Assembly: GCF_021530565.1 (NCBI RefSeq)
Contig: NZ_JAKGBI010000002.1
Coordinates: forward strand, 370,324-434,323
Origin: Pseudoalteromonas sp. SMS1
GTDB lineage: Bacteria; Pseudomonadota; Gammaproteobacteria; Enterobacterales; Alteromonadaceae
Direction of reading: 5' to 3'
DNA: 64,000 bases
The position numbers were made by a program, and so were the translations under genes. How positions within the stretch are numbered: position 1 is the stretch's first letter; each line of letters starts with the position of its first letter. The notes beneath the pieces were generated by a model. That model saw only the letters and a program-made list of their open reading frames with translations. It was not told the origin of the DNA and did not search any database. This document shows, piece by piece, positions 10,843-20,544 of this stretch.

Positions 10843-11868
10843 TTAATTTTGTTTAAGCAGTTGATTTGTCAATCTTTTAGCTAACGTACTGAGGAAATTT
10901 GCTTTGTTTTCCAATCGCGGGATAGGTCTACATAGCTCCATCGCTTTGTATCCCAGCCTTGCAGTAAATACACCCGCACTGAGTCCCTGTGCAGAACGCG
11001 CTGACAGTTTACCCAGTAACTCTGCACCAAGGCTTGTGGCAGCTAAATCACTCAGCAATTCAGCGGCACCCACAAATACAATTTGTTTGGCCAAAAGTTT
11101 ATATAGCTTAATACGACTGCGGTACCCGAGTTCAATCCCATAGTGCGCACTGAGTTTTTCAATTAAGCTCACACCACGCCAAAGTACGGCTAGCATATCA
11201 GTAATGGCCATAGGGCTAAGTGCCACCATTAAAGCCGAAGTTGTTGCATATTCTGCAATTATTTCTTTAGCAGTATCATCTTGGCTTTTCAGTATACTTT
11301 GCTCATATAACTGAATCACTTCTTTGTCGGTGTAGTGGCTTTTTAAACTGGCTTCAAATGTATTTACAGTCTCTTTTGGTAATGTTTTGAATAGGGGCGC
11401 AAGCCAATTTTGTGCTTCACCAATTTGATTGCTACTGAGTAATCTTGACGCTTGCTCTCTTCTGGCTTCAAGGCGCTTTAACTTGCGTAGCGCAACAACT
11501 TCCTTAATTAAAAATTGCCCTCCCCAGCCCAATGCAGACACGACACACACAATGTAAATGCCCGCGAGCACGATGCTTTGCTGTAACGCTGTATAAATCG
11601 CTATCCCCATCTCAATGGGGAGCAGCACCAGCAAGCTTAATAATAAAACATGGCGCCAGCCGAGTCGCCTGTTTGTACCTTGAAAACTGGCTTGGACTTG
11701 CTCATCAAACGCCTGACTCCCCATCTCTTGCACTTCTGAAATAGAGAATGCTTCCGCGTTTTCATATCTTTCGCTTTGACGATCAAACTTTTTTTCTGGG
11801 ACCAAGGCTTCAGCGCTTTGTTCAGTATCAATTCTTCGACCTGCCTGCCATTGTTTTGATTTCGTCAT
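10843..11868 (-). CDS. ycjF: YcjF family membrane protein (DUF697)
   Basis: An inner-membrane protein of the YcjF/TIGR01620 family with two adjacent membrane helices at about 73-120 (GWRHVLLLSLLVLLPIEMG and a second one). A long soluble C-terminal DUF697-type domain rich in helices follows. Biochemical function is unknown. In E. coli ycjX-ycjF belong to the PspF regulon. Here the start overlaps the ycjX stop by 4 bp, so the two are translationally coupled, and they lie just downstream of the psp operon. Confidence 0.9.
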   Translation of the reverse strand: MTKSKQWQAGRRIDTEQSAEALVPEKKFDRQSERYENAEAFSISEVQEMGSQAFDEQVQASFQGTNRRLGWRHVLLLSLLVLLPIEMGIAIYTALQQSIVLAGIYIVCVVSALGWGGQFLIKEVVALRKLKRLEARREQASRLLSSNQIGEAQNWLAPLFKTLPKETVNTFEASLKSHYTDKEVIQLYEQSILKSQDDTAKEIIAEYATTSALMVALSPMAITDMLAVLWRGVSLIEKLSAHYGIELGYRSRIKLYKLLAKQIVFVGAAELLSDLAATSLGAELLGKLSARSAQGLSAGVFTARLGYKAMELCRPIPRLENKANFLSTLAKRLTNQLLKQN

Positions 11869-13274
11869 CTGAGTTTGTCTCCAATCAAAAACTCCAACGT
11901 GTGATCAAGCCGAATATGCTCCAGTTGACCTTGATAGGCCGGAAATGGATAGAATGATAAAAACTCAAAGCCGTGCTCTGGCCAGCTCGACGGAGGCAAT
12001 ACATGATCAGGTGGTTCCGGTGGTAAAAATGTGATGAATTGAGATTCGTTTAATGGTTTTCCATACACGCAATTCAAGGTTTTGCCTTGATCTTGTATTT
12101 GCTTGTGTTGACAACTTTTCACTGAAGAAATCGTCATAGTGTCCACCTCTACACCTGCAAACTTGAGCTCATTTTCATGTTCGCAGAGAAGTTCGTGCAA
12201 TAATCGTGTTAAGTTGTCTTGCTCCGTGATAGCCACCGCATCGCACTTGTTAGCTGCAAATAAAACCTTATCAATTTTAGGTTTGAACAACCTCTGCAAT
12301 ACACCACTTTTACCATGATTAAACATCGCCATGGTCTCTCTCAACGCATGCTGAGTCTGGGTCAGTGTCGCTGGTCCATCATTCAAAGCCCCAAGCAAAT
12401 CAACTAAGACTAGCTGCCTATCAAATTCACAAAAGAATTCCTTATAAAAAGGCTCAATCACTTGTTTTTTATAGGCTTCAAATCGCTGTTCGAGCTGCTG
12501 GTACTGCGTTCCATCTTTATCGATTAGATCATGAACAGGTATTGGGAAGAATTGGATGATTGGTGCACCTGCCAAATCACCCGGAATCAACATTCGACCC
12601 GGCTGCAACTTAGCCACCTTGGTTTCGCGCTTTAGAGTTTGCAATAGCGCACAGTACTGCTCTGAAAGCGTATTTAAAGTATTTGAATCAACAGGCGCCA
12701 TAACATCAAACGTACTTAACTGCGATAATAATGGCTGGCTATATTGGCTATATGCTGGCTCTGATAAAACGGCTAATTGAGCACGGCTCCATTGCTCAAA
12801 AGTCATATTTAGCATCGGTAAGTCCATGAGCCACTCACCCGGATAATCAATTAACTCTAAGTAAACCGTGTGATCCGCTGAAAAGTGTTGGCGAATGCCA
12901 CTATTACTTTGAAACTTAAGGGCCAAGGTCAAGGTATTGATCCGCTCTGTAGAAGCCGGCCATGTGGGCATTTCTGCCAATAAGCAAGCTGCTGCATTTG
13001 TATAGTCAAAAGTCGGGATATCTAACACTTTTTGTGGGACTAGTTTACACGCAATTAAACGCTGCTCTCGCACCACTTCAAAAAAGGGTAAATTCTGACT
13101 ATTGGCTTGTGTTGTGAGGTGCTTTACTAAGGCAGTGATGAATGCGGTTTTACCGCTGCCACTAAAGCCCGTTACGGCAAGTTTGATATGTTGGTCAAGC
13201 GAACGTTGGATCGTTTTTTGCGCTTTTTGATGAAACTTTTCAAAGGTTTTCTTGGTTGCTAATTTGACGCTCAT
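11865..13274 (-). CDS. ycjX: YcjX family P-loop NTPase
   Basis: A cytoplasmic GTPase-like protein of the YcjX/DUF463 family, associated with the phage-shock response. A Walker A motif GFSGSGKT is seen at residues 36-43, and a Walker B-like LVDLLG occurs near the middle. FAANKCDA resembles the base-specificity NKxD motif. Its 469 residues match the family. It is coupled to ycjF and lies 54 bp downstream of pspC, so read-through from the psp promoter is plausible. The precise role is unknown. Confidence 0.91.
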   Translation of the reverse strand: MSVKLATKKTFEKFHQKAQKTIQRSLDQHIKLAVTGFSGSGKTAFITALVKHLTTQANSQNLPFFEVVREQRLIACKLVPQKVLDIPTFDYTNAAACLLAEMPTWPASTERINTLTLALKFQSNSGIRQHFSADHTVYLELIDYPGEWLMDLPMLNMTFEQWSRAQLAVLSEPAYSQYSQPLLSQLSTFDVMAPVDSNTLNTLSEQYCALLQTLKRETKVAKLQPGRMLIPGDLAGAPIIQFFPIPVHDLIDKDGTQYQQLEQRFEAYKKQVIEPFYKEFFCEFDRQLVLVDLLGALNDGPATLTQTQHALRETMAMFNHGKSGVLQRLFKPKIDKVLFAANKCDAVAITEQDNLTRLLHELLCEHENELKFAGVEVDTMTISSVKSCQHKQIQDQGKTLNCVYGKPLNESQFITFLPPEPPDHVLPPSSWPEHGFEFLSFYPFPAYQGQLEHIRLDHTLEFLIGDKLR

Positions 13275-13328
13275 TTAACACTAAATCCCTAACTTAGTTG
13301 GCGTGGCGACCATACTCGCCACTTGCCA

Positions 13329-13730
13329 TTAAAGCTTGTTAATTTCCCTTTTAACGGTGAATTCAGGGGACGTCACGTGACGCTCCATATTTTGAATTCG
13401 GTTGTCTAATCTACCCAGTCTATCTTTCAGATCAAACAAAGCTTGTCGAGGCGGCTCGCCTTTTTGCCAAACCTTAAACTTAACCGAAACAGGATCGCTA
13501 TTATGTTCATGAGTCACATGTTCAGATTCAGGCTCTTTTCTATCTAAGATAAACCAGCACGCAATATAAATCACAACAAATAGTGGTCCGCCCGATAACA
13601 AAACTGCGGTAACGAATAAGATACGTACCAACCACAGCTCCATATTGAAGTAATCGCTTAGCCCTGCACACACCCCGGCTAACTTACCTCGCTTTGGGTC
13701 ACGATATAGCTCTCTTCGTTTCTGACTCAT
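13329..13730 (-). CDS. pspC: Phage shock protein C (PspC)
   Basis: PspC is an inner-membrane sensor that with PspB relieves PspA inhibition of PspF under envelope stress. The N-terminal PspC domain (LYRDPKRGKLAGVCAGLSDYF) and a membrane segment (about 34-60) are visible, followed by a C-terminal region with a leucine-zipper-like helix. The start was set at the ATG of the ATGA overlap with pspB, because GGAGG lies 8 bp before it. This gives 133 residues. pspD and pspE are absent. Confidence 0.93.
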   Translation of the reverse strand: MSQKRRELYRDPKRGKLAGVCAGLSDYFNMELWLVRILFVTAVLLSGGPLFVVIYIACWFILDRKEPESEHVTHEHNSDPVSVKFKVWQKGEPPRQALFDLKDRLGRLDNRIQNMERHVTSPEFTVKREINKL

Positions 13731-13960
13731 ACCTTGCGCCTCCACTCTGGTGACTCTTGATCCAATAGTGCCTCTAGTGTTTCGACACGCTCAGCCATTT
13801 TTTCAGCCTTGTGCGCCAGTTCTAGCAACTGACGATGCTCGTGCTCACTTAATCCTTGGCTCAATTGTTTTTTGCTTTTGTAATGAAGAATGAGCCACAG
13901 CGGCGCTACCACAATTAAAAATAAAACAACTGGGGCAACTAGTATTTCTGCGTCAAACAT
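13727..13960 (-). CDS. pspB: Phage shock protein B (PspB)
   Basis: PspB is a small inner-membrane partner of PspC. The 77-residue protein has one N-terminal membrane helix (ILVAPVVLFLIVVAPLWLILHY), then a basic stretch and a cytoplasmic coiled coil with heptad leucines (HRQLLELAHKAEKMAERVETLE). The stop codon overlaps the pspC ATG (ATGA), indicating translational coupling. pspA lies 79 bp upstream. Confidence 0.94.
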   Translation of the reverse strand: MFDAEILVAPVVLFLIVVAPLWLILHYKSKKQLSQGLSEHEHRQLLELAHKAEKMAERVETLEALLDQESPEWRRKV

Positions 13961-14008
13961 AATCTTCTCCTGTTTATTTCGGTCTTGGCAGCGTAGTTAT
14001 TATTTTTA

Positions 14009-14031
14009 GCACCTACTTTAACAGTAGGTGC
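14009..14031 (-). other. Hairpin between pspA and pspB
   Basis: A perfect 9-bp stem (GCACCTACT/AGTAGGTGC) with a 5-nt loop lies in the pspA-pspB gap. It is followed on the minus strand by an A-rich rather than T-rich tail, so it looks more like an mRNA-stabilising or processing hairpin than a terminator. Such an element would allow more PspA than PspB and PspC from one transcript. Confidence 0.45.
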
Positions 14032-14039
14032 ATTTAGGT

Positions 14040-14699
14040 TCACTTATTTGCCAGCTTTTTCTTTAAAGCTTCTAGCTCGTCATCTACTTTTTCATTTTTT
14101 TGTAGATCCGCGATTTCATCAGACAGTGATTTCTTACCAAGGTCGTATGCCTCCACCTGAGACTCTAATCCATCAATTTTGTTTTCATAGCGTTCAAAAC
14201 GATTCAATGCGTCTTCAACTTTGGAGCTGTCTAGCGCCTTTTTAACGTCTAGCCTAGATTCAGCAGAACGCTGACGTAAAACGATCGCTTGTTGACGCGC
14301 TTTCGCATCAGCTAACTTCTCTTGAAGCGTTGTTACTTCTTGTTGCAATTTTTCGATGTGCGATTCAACATGACTCAATTCATCTGCAACACTTTGCGCG
14401 GCATCAGACGCCTTTTGCTTTTCAAGTAACGCAGCACGCGCTAAATCTTCGCGCTCTTTAGTCAGTGCCAACTCTGCTTTTTCTTGCCAATCATCAGCTT
14501 GCGAATTTAACTGTGCAACTCTTCGCTCTAATTCTTTTTTCTCCGCCAGCGTTTTTGCTGAAGTTGAACGCACCTCTACCAGAGTGTCTTCCATTTCTTG
14601 AATGATAAGACGGACCATTTTTTCTGGATCTTCAGCTTTATCTAAGATGGCATTAATATTAGAATTAACGATGTCAGCAAAACGTGAAAAAATTCCCAT
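14040..14699 (-). CDS. pspA: Phage shock protein A (PspA)
   Basis: PspA is the peripheral membrane effector of the phage-shock system; it oligomerises on stressed inner membrane and, when free, inhibits PspF. The 219-residue protein is nearly all coiled coil, as in the PspA/IM30/ESCRT-III family. It begins with the amphipathic membrane-binding helix MGIFSRFADIVNSNINAIL and has the conserved DPEKMVRLIIQEMED. It is divergent from pspF with a sigma-54-type promoter in between. Confidence 0.96.
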   Translation of the reverse strand: MGIFSRFADIVNSNINAILDKAEDPEKMVRLIIQEMEDTLVEVRSTSAKTLAEKKELERRVAQLNSQADDWQEKAELALTKEREDLARAALLEKQKASDAAQSVADELSHVESHIEKLQQEVTTLQEKLADAKARQQAIVLRQRSAESRLDVKKALDSSKVEDALNRFERYENKIDGLESQVEAYDLGKKSLSDEIADLQKNEKVDDELEALKKKLANK

Positions 14700-14744
14700 A
14701 ATCTTTTACCTCGTTGGTTATGATTTATATTACTGGATTGTATG

Positions 14745-14762
14745 TATCAAATAGCTTGCCAA
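14745..14762 (-). promoter_or_regulatory. Candidate sigma-54 promoter of pspABC
   Basis: The minus strand reads TTGGCAAGCTATTTGATA: a -24 TTGGCA and a -12 TTTGAT with ten bases between the GG and the GA. The -12 dinucleotide is GA instead of GC, so the match is imperfect. Its position upstream of pspA and next to the gene for PspF is exactly where the sigma-54 promoter is known in E. coli. Confidence 0.6.
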
Positions 14763-14882
14763 CTTTACAACTCAATTTAAGCGTTATATTTCAATAACTT
14801 ATAAATATAACAAAAAGCTTCCTATCATAATTTTTTTCAAATAAACTATAACTTAGTCAAATACACTAAGAGTTAGGCAATT

Positions 14883-15968
14883 ATGAGTCAGTTCCGCCAA
14901 CAAGATAATTTATTGGGCCAATCAGACAGCTTTTTAGCGGTACTGGATCAGGTTTCCCAACTTGCGCCGCTGGAGAAACCCGTTCTCATCATTGGAGAGC
15001 GCGGTACTGGTAAAGAACTTATCGCAGCCCGTTTGCACTTTCTTTCAGAAAGGTGGGATCAAAATTACGTCAAACTCAACTGTGCAGCACTGAATGAAAA
15101 CTTATTAGAAAGCGAACTATTCGGACATGAATCGGGCGCATTTACGGGAGCAAGTAAACGTCATGAAGGCCGCTTCGAACGTGCAAATGGCGGAACCTTA
15201 TTTTTGGATGAGCTAGCCAATACTTCCGCGATGGTGCAAGAAAAGCTTTTACGCGTTATTGAATATGGCGAATTTGAGCGAGTGGGTGGTAAACAAACAG
15301 TGAAAGTCGATACAAGACTCGTTTGCGCTACAAATGAGGATCTTCCAAGCTTGGCTGACAATGGCGAGTTTAGACACGATCTATTAGATAGGCTGGCATT
15401 TGACGTTATCACTTTACCGCCTCTTCGGGCACGCCAAGAAGACATATTATTATTAGCTGAACACTTTGCAATAAACATGGCGCGTGATCTCGGTTGGTCA
15501 CTATTTAGTGGTTTTACCCGCAAAGCAACAGACACACTATTAGATTACGGGTGGCCTGGTAACGTTCGTGAGCTTAAAAATGTCATCGAACGTAGCCTCT
15601 ATCGCCATGGTAATGAACATCTGCCCGTGCACCAAATTAACTTTGATCCCTTTGACAGCCCTTATCGCCCTCACCAACGCATCAAAGCTGTGAAAAATAC
15701 AGAGGTCGATATCCATCAACCAACCCCTAACAATACGCAGCAATCGATCCATGAACTTGAAGACGCAACCTCCCCTAGCATCGCATTTGACTTTCCGTGT
15801 GATCTAAAGTCGCTTTCTAGTGATTATGAAATAGAGTTGCTCAAAAAAGCGCTTGAATTTAGTCAATTTAATCAAAAGAAAACTGCACAAAACTTAGGAT
15901 TAACGTATCATCAACTTAGAGGCTATTTGAAAAAATACAATTTGTTAGACTCACAACAAGAGGTTTAA
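14883..15968 (+). CDS. pspF: Sigma-54 activator PspF of the phage-shock operon
   Basis: PspF is the enhancer-binding ATPase that activates the psp promoter. It has no receiver domain: the AAA+ core begins near residue 8. Walker A GERGTGKE is at 38-45, the sigma-54-contacting loop GAFTGA at 85-90 and Walker B GGTLFLDE at 103-110. A Fis-type helix-turn-helix closes the protein (KKTAQNLGLTYHQLRGYLKKY). It is longer (361) than the E. coli form (about 325), the extra residues lying in a polar linker around 255-300. It is divergent from pspA, and sapA starts 3 bp downstream. Confidence 0.95.
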   Translation: MSQFRQQDNLLGQSDSFLAVLDQVSQLAPLEKPVLIIGERGTGKELIAARLHFLSERWDQNYVKLNCAALNENLLESELFGHESGAFTGASKRHEGRFERANGGTLFLDELANTSAMVQEKLLRVIEYGEFERVGGKQTVKVDTRLVCATNEDLPSLADNGEFRHDLLDRLAFDVITLPPLRARQEDILLLAEHFAINMARDLGWSLFSGFTRKATDTLLDYGWPGNVRELKNVIERSLYRHGNEHLPVHQINFDPFDSPYRPHQRIKAVKNTEVDIHQPTPNNTQQSIHELEDATSPSIAFDFPCDLKSLSSDYEIELLKKALEFSQFNQKKTAQNLGLTYHQLRGYLKKYNLLDSQQEV

Positions 15969-15970
15969 CT

Positions 15971-17626
15971 GTGGTCACTGTGATGACTAGTTTATTATCG
16001 AAACATCAACTGAACATAAATCATCTATGGATCTCTGCATTGGCACTGTTTGCCACGGCTTGTAGTGATATAGAGCAAGTTGAAAATGCGAGCAAAACAC
16101 AGGGCATCGTCTATTGCGCTGAGGCAAACCCTGTGTCTTTCAACCCACAGGTAACAACCACGGGGTCAACAATAGATATCATCGCCAACCAACTTTATAA
16201 CTCGCTCATTAGTATAGATCCAGTGAGTGCAGAGTTTAAACCTGAGTTAGCAACCGAGTGGCATATTAGCGATGATGGTAAAAAAATCACCTTTAAGCTT
16301 CGCAAAGGCGTCCAGTTTCACTCAACCGATTATTTTACGCCGACGAGAGCGATGAATGCGGATGATGTGATTTTCTCATTTAGCCGTTTATTTGATGTTT
16401 ATAACCCCTATCATTTTGTACAGGACGCCAGTTATCCGTATTTTCAGAGTGTCGGAATGGATCAACTGATTAGGAAACTTGTCAAAGTTGACGATTACAC
16501 GGTTAGGTTCGAGTTATTTAGTGCCGAAAGTAGCTTACTCTCAAATATTGCCACGGACTTTGCAGTTATTCTGTCCGAAGAGTACGCCATACAACGTGCA
16601 TCAAGCAATGAGAAACACTTATTTGACAACATGCCGGTGGGCACCGGTCCCTATAAATACAAGCACTTTTTACGCGATAATTTAGTGCGCTTTCATAAGC
16701 ATGAAAACTACTGGAAACATGACCATGCAGTGGATCAGCTGGTCTATGACATCACAACAAACAACACCACTCGCATCGCAAAAATGTTAACCAAAGAGTG
16801 CGATATAACGTCTCACCCCAGCGCGACTCAGCTTGAAGCCCTCGCCACTCGAAAAGACATTGTCGTTGATAAAGCAGTGAACCTCAATGTTGGATACTGG
16901 GCATTCAATACGGAAAAGCCTCCATTTAACAATGTATTAGTTAGAAAAGCGCTCGCCCACAGCATTGACTTCAACAAAATTATGCAAGCCGTTTTTTATG
17001 GCAATGGCATTCCTGCTAAATCAATATTACCACCCTCTTCGTGGGCATTTGCAGCTCAAGACATGCCCGTTTATGATCCAGCCAAAGCAAAGGCATATTT
17101 GACGGAAGCAGGTTTTCCAAACGGCTTTGAAATGACCCTCTGGGCCATGCCCGTATCTCGGATTTATAATCCCAACGCGCGAAAAATGGCAGAGCTTATC
17201 CAAAGTGATCTCCGTCAAATAGGCATTCGAACTCGTATTGTTGAATTTGAATGGAACACATTTATAGAACGCATTGGACGTCATGAACATGACAGCGTGC
17301 TGCTTGGTTGGGCCGCTGACACCCCTGATCCTGACAACTTTTTTAGCCCATTATTGAGTTGCACAGCCACTTTTACAGGTAAAAATCCAGCGAATTGGTG
17401 CAATCCAGAATTTGACTTATTGCTGACACAAGCATTGGATACGAATGAGCTAACCATGCGTAAAAAATACTATTTACAAGCGCAAGCCATGCTTATTGAA
17501 GAAATGCCTTTGGTTCCGATTGCCCATGGTGTTCGATTTCAAGCTCGAGGCTCTGATATTGAGGGCGCAGAACTCAGACCATTTGGCGGAGTTTCGCTTG
17601 CCAATGTAAGAAAGGTCGAAAAGTAA
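15971..17626 (+). CDS. sapA: SapA-type peptide ABC transporter, substrate-binding lipoprotein
   Basis: A solute-binding protein of the family 5 (peptide/opine) class. The N-terminal signal ends in a lipobox-like FATAC with C31 as the probable lipidated residue, so it may be anchored rather than free periplasmic. The SBP_bac_5 signature is seen around 80-150 (LATEWHISDDGKKITFKLRKG). The start is GTG at 15971 after AAGAGG; an ATG four codons in is also possible. It overlaps sapB by one base. In enterobacteria the Sap transporter is linked to antimicrobial-peptide resistance and putrescine export; the substrate here is not shown. Confidence 0.9.
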   Translation: MVTVMTSLLSKHQLNINHLWISALALFATACSDIEQVENASKTQGIVYCAEANPVSFNPQVTTTGSTIDIIANQLYNSLISIDPVSAEFKPELATEWHISDDGKKITFKLRKGVQFHSTDYFTPTRAMNADDVIFSFSRLFDVYNPYHFVQDASYPYFQSVGMDQLIRKLVKVDDYTVRFELFSAESSLLSNIATDFAVILSEEYAIQRASSNEKHLFDNMPVGTGPYKYKHFLRDNLVRFHKHENYWKHDHAVDQLVYDITTNNTTRIAKMLTKECDITSHPSATQLEALATRKDIVVDKAVNLNVGYWAFNTEKPPFNNVLVRKALAHSIDFNKIMQAVFYGNGIPAKSILPPSSWAFAAQDMPVYDPAKAKAYLTEAGFPNGFEMTLWAMPVSRIYNPNARKMAELIQSDLRQIGIRTRIVEFEWNTFIERIGRHEHDSVLLGWAADTPDPDNFFSPLLSCTATFTGKNPANWCNPEFDLLLTQALDTNELTMRKKYYLQAQAMLIEEMPLVPIAHGVRFQARGSDIEGAELRPFGGVSLANVRKVEK

Positions 17627-18657
17627 TGCTTGATTATCTTTTACGTAGATTTAGCCTACTCTTGTTTATGCTCTTCGCATTATCTGCGTTTACCTTTGGT
17701 TTGAACTACCTTTTCCCCGGTGATTTACTAACCAACTTTAGCGGACAAATTAATACCAGCTTTAGTCAATCACAAATGCTGGAAGAGAAATACCGTATCA
17801 ATGAAAATATCTTTATCCAGTATGGCGCCTTTTTAAGTCGTTTATTAAATGGGGACTGGGGAGTTTCTCTTTCCTCAGGGCAAACCGTATTTTCTCATAT
17901 TGCACTGTTGTTACCTGCTACATTAGAGCTGTGTTTTTACGCCCTCGTAATGGCCGTATTACTGGGGATCCCAGCCGGGATTATAACCAGCGCTTATCAT
18001 AAAAAATGGCCAGATAAGGTGATCAGCACACTGACGCTATTAGGGTTCTCTATCCCAGTGTTTTGGCTGGCTTTATTACTCATCATGGTGTTTTGCCTAG
18101 GTTTTGGTTGGTTCCCTATGTCTGGAAGAATAGGGCTACTTTATGAAATACCCGCCGTGACCAATTTTATTTTGTTGGATATTTGGTTACTCGATTTCCC
18201 TTACGGAGGGCAGGCATTTATTGATGCGCTACACCATTTAGCTCTGCCAACTATTGTACTGGCCATGTATCCAACCACGGTGCTAACGCGGTTTACTAGA
18301 GATTCAATGCTCAATGTACTCGAACAAAACTACATTAAAACAGCTAGGGCAAAAGGCCTTAACCGCAGACAGATAATATTGGATCATGCTCTTCGTAATG
18401 CATTGCTGCCAGTTATTAAACAGATAGGCCTGCAATTTAGTACGCTAATTACTCTCGCAATGGTAACTGAAGTGATTTTCTCTTGGCCAGGCATTGGCCG
18501 CTGGCTCATTGATAGTATTTATCAACGTGATTACCCCGCTATTCAAGGCGGGCTGTTGGCTGTGTCAATGTTTGTTATCTTCGCAAATATGCTAGCGGAT
18601 CTCACACACTCGCTACTCGATCCGGTATCTAGGAATCAGTCCCATGGCAAAGTTTAG
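17626..18657 (+). CDS. sapB: SapB ABC transporter permease
   Basis: An inner-membrane permease of the DppB/OppB type with about six membrane helices. It has the first-helix pattern LLRRFSLLLFMLFALSAFTF and the cytoplasmic EAA-like loop YIKTARAKGLNRRQIILDHALRNALLP, where the ATPases dock. The family is 320-345 residues; this one is 343. It overlaps sapC by 14 bp within a tightly packed five-gene operon. Confidence 0.94.
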   Translation: MLDYLLRRFSLLLFMLFALSAFTFGLNYLFPGDLLTNFSGQINTSFSQSQMLEEKYRINENIFIQYGAFLSRLLNGDWGVSLSSGQTVFSHIALLLPATLELCFYALVMAVLLGIPAGIITSAYHKKWPDKVISTLTLLGFSIPVFWLALLLIMVFCLGFGWFPMSGRIGLLYEIPAVTNFILLDIWLLDFPYGGQAFIDALHHLALPTIVLAMYPTTVLTRFTRDSMLNVLEQNYIKTARAKGLNRRQIILDHALRNALLPVIKQIGLQFSTLITLAMVTEVIFSWPGIGRWLIDSIYQRDYPAIQGGLLAVSMFVIFANMLADLTHSLLDPVSRNQSHGKV

Positions 18658-19537
18658 CTTATACAGCGAAGAGTCGAACCGCTCTCCTTTATCACGTCTA
18701 TGGCGGAATTTTAAGGCAAATCACTTAGCCCTTGTGGGGTTATGGATGTTTATCGGGTTAACGCTGCTGGCTATGACTGCCCCTTTGCTAGCTCCCTATG
18801 GCATTGACCAACAGCACAGTGACGCTTTATTACTACCACCATCCTGGCATGACGAAGGCGATGTGCATTTCATTTTGGGCACAGATGATTTAGGCAGAGA
18901 CGTACTGTCTCGACTCATGAATGGTGCAACATACACCTTTGGTTTATCTATTATTGCAGCGCTGATGACAACCATCATCGGCGTTATTTTGGGCACACTC
19001 GCAGGGATTAATCGAGGCTTTAAATCTAGCATTCTAAATCATTTACTAGATATCACCTTGGCCATCCCCTCTTTATTATTGGCGATTATTATCATTGCTA
19101 TTTTAGGCCCTGGCTTGCTGAACACCGTTTGGGCCATTATTTTGGCGCTTTTACCACAGCATATTCATTCAGTCCGCAACCTCGTCGTGGAAGAGTTAAA
19201 TAAGGACTATGTCGGTGCATATCGACTAGATGGCGCAAACAAGGTACATATCTTATTTAAAGGGGTTTTTCCCAATATATATGAACACATTGTGGTTATT
19301 TTTACATTGGCACTCTCTACCGCAATACTAGATATAGCTGCACTTGGTTTTTTGAAACTTGGCGCACAACCCCCGACCACTGAATGGGGAGCAATGCTAG
19401 CAGAAAACCTTGGATTAATTTACATTGCGCCATGGACCGTTGGACTACCGGGTGCATTATTGTTTTTGTCGGTCTTAGCCACTAACCTAGTTGGTGATGG
19501 GCTCAGAAATGCGCTACAAGCAAGAAAGGCAACCTAA
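18644..19537 (+). CDS. sapC: SapC ABC transporter permease
   Basis: The second inner-membrane permease of the Sap transporter, DppC/OppC-like, with an N-terminal cytoplasmic segment and about six membrane helices. FILGTDDLGRDVLSRLMNGA is the typical DppC-family signature before the second helix, and the EAA-like loop is around VGAYRLDGANKVHILFKGVFPN. 297 residues. The stop overlaps the sapD start. Confidence 0.94.
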   Translation: MAKFSLYSEESNRSPLSRLWRNFKANHLALVGLWMFIGLTLLAMTAPLLAPYGIDQQHSDALLLPPSWHDEGDVHFILGTDDLGRDVLSRLMNGATYTFGLSIIAALMTTIIGVILGTLAGINRGFKSSILNHLLDITLAIPSLLLAIIIIAILGPGLLNTVWAIILALLPQHIHSVRNLVVEELNKDYVGAYRLDGANKVHILFKGVFPNIYEHIVVIFTLALSTAILDIAALGFLKLGAQPPTTEWGAMLAENLGLIYIAPWTVGLPGALLFLSVLATNLVGDGLRNALQARKAT

Positions 19538-20544
19538 TGCAATTATTGGATATCAAAAACCTGACCATAGAGCTACCAACTGAAGATGGCATCATACGCG
19601 CTGTAGATAAAGTAAACTTAAGCCTCAAAGAAGGTGAAGTACATGCGTTAGTCGGTGAATCAGGCTCGGGAAAAAGCCTCATAGCTAAAGCCATTGTCGG
19701 TGTATTGAATGCTCGCTGGCGCGTTACCGCAGACAGGATGCACTGGCAAGGCGTTGATTTAATGCGCCTAAGCCCTGAAAAACGCCGTAAGATAGTTGGT
19801 CGAGATATGGCCATGATTTACCAAGAGCCACGACGAAGCCTAGATCCAACGGCTAAAATTTTTGAGCAAGTGGCCGAATCTTTGCCTGATGATTGCTTCA
19901 AAGCGGGGTTTTGGGGCCGTAAAAAAGAACGTCAAACTAAGGTAAAAGCCCTGCTTCACAAAGTTGGTATTCGGGAAGATGAAAAAGTATCGAGTAGTTA
20001 TCCTCATGAACTTTCAGAAGGGGTTTGTCAGAAAGTAATGATCGCAATGGCCATCGCCAGAAGCCCAAAACTGTTGATTGCTGATGAACCAACCACCGCC
20101 CTAGAAAGTACCACCCGCGCTCAAGTATTTAGGCTTCTGAAGAGCTTAAATCAGCTTAAAAATATGTCTATTTTGATGATTTCTCATGAGCTTGAAGAAA
20201 TCACGCAGTGGTCACATGCTATGCATGTACTATATTGCGGGCAAATGGTGGAAGCTGGTCCAACAAAAAAAGTGTTCACCGGCCCATACCACCCCTATAC
20301 ACAAGCCTTGGTTAAATCACTGCCCGATTACGCACACGGAATTGGTCACAAGGCCCCTTTTTACGCTCTAAAAGGAACCATCCCTCCATTGCAGCACTTA
20401 CCAATAGGTTGCCGGTTAGGACCGCGTTGCCCACAAGCTCAAAAAGAGTGCGTTGCAACCCCAAAACTCGTCAAGTCTCACGGTCACTCCTATGCATGTC
20501 ACTTTCCACTAAATAGAGAGAAAAAGAAATGCAACCCGTGCTAA
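19537..20544 (+). CDS. sapD: SapD ABC transporter ATPase
   Basis: A cytoplasmic ATPase of the oligopeptide-transporter type. Walker A GESGSGKS is near residue 38-45, the Q-loop MIYQEP is visible and Walker B is LLIADEPTTAL. The signature loop reads LSEGVCQKV rather than LSGGQ, a deviation characteristic of SapD. The C-terminal oligopeptide/dipeptide extension has a Cys cluster (CRLGPRCPQAQKEC). 335 residues. It overlaps sapF by 16 bp. Confidence 0.94.
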   Translation: MQLLDIKNLTIELPTEDGIIRAVDKVNLSLKEGEVHALVGESGSGKSLIAKAIVGVLNARWRVTADRMHWQGVDLMRLSPEKRRKIVGRDMAMIYQEPRRSLDPTAKIFEQVAESLPDDCFKAGFWGRKKERQTKVKALLHKVGIREDEKVSSSYPHELSEGVCQKVMIAMAIARSPKLLIADEPTTALESTTRAQVFRLLKSLNQLKNMSILMISHELEEITQWSHAMHVLYCGQMVEAGPTKKVFTGPYHPYTQALVKSLPDYAHGIGHKAPFYALKGTIPPLQHLPIGCRLGPRCPQAQKECVATPKLVKSHGHSYACHFPLNREKKKCNPC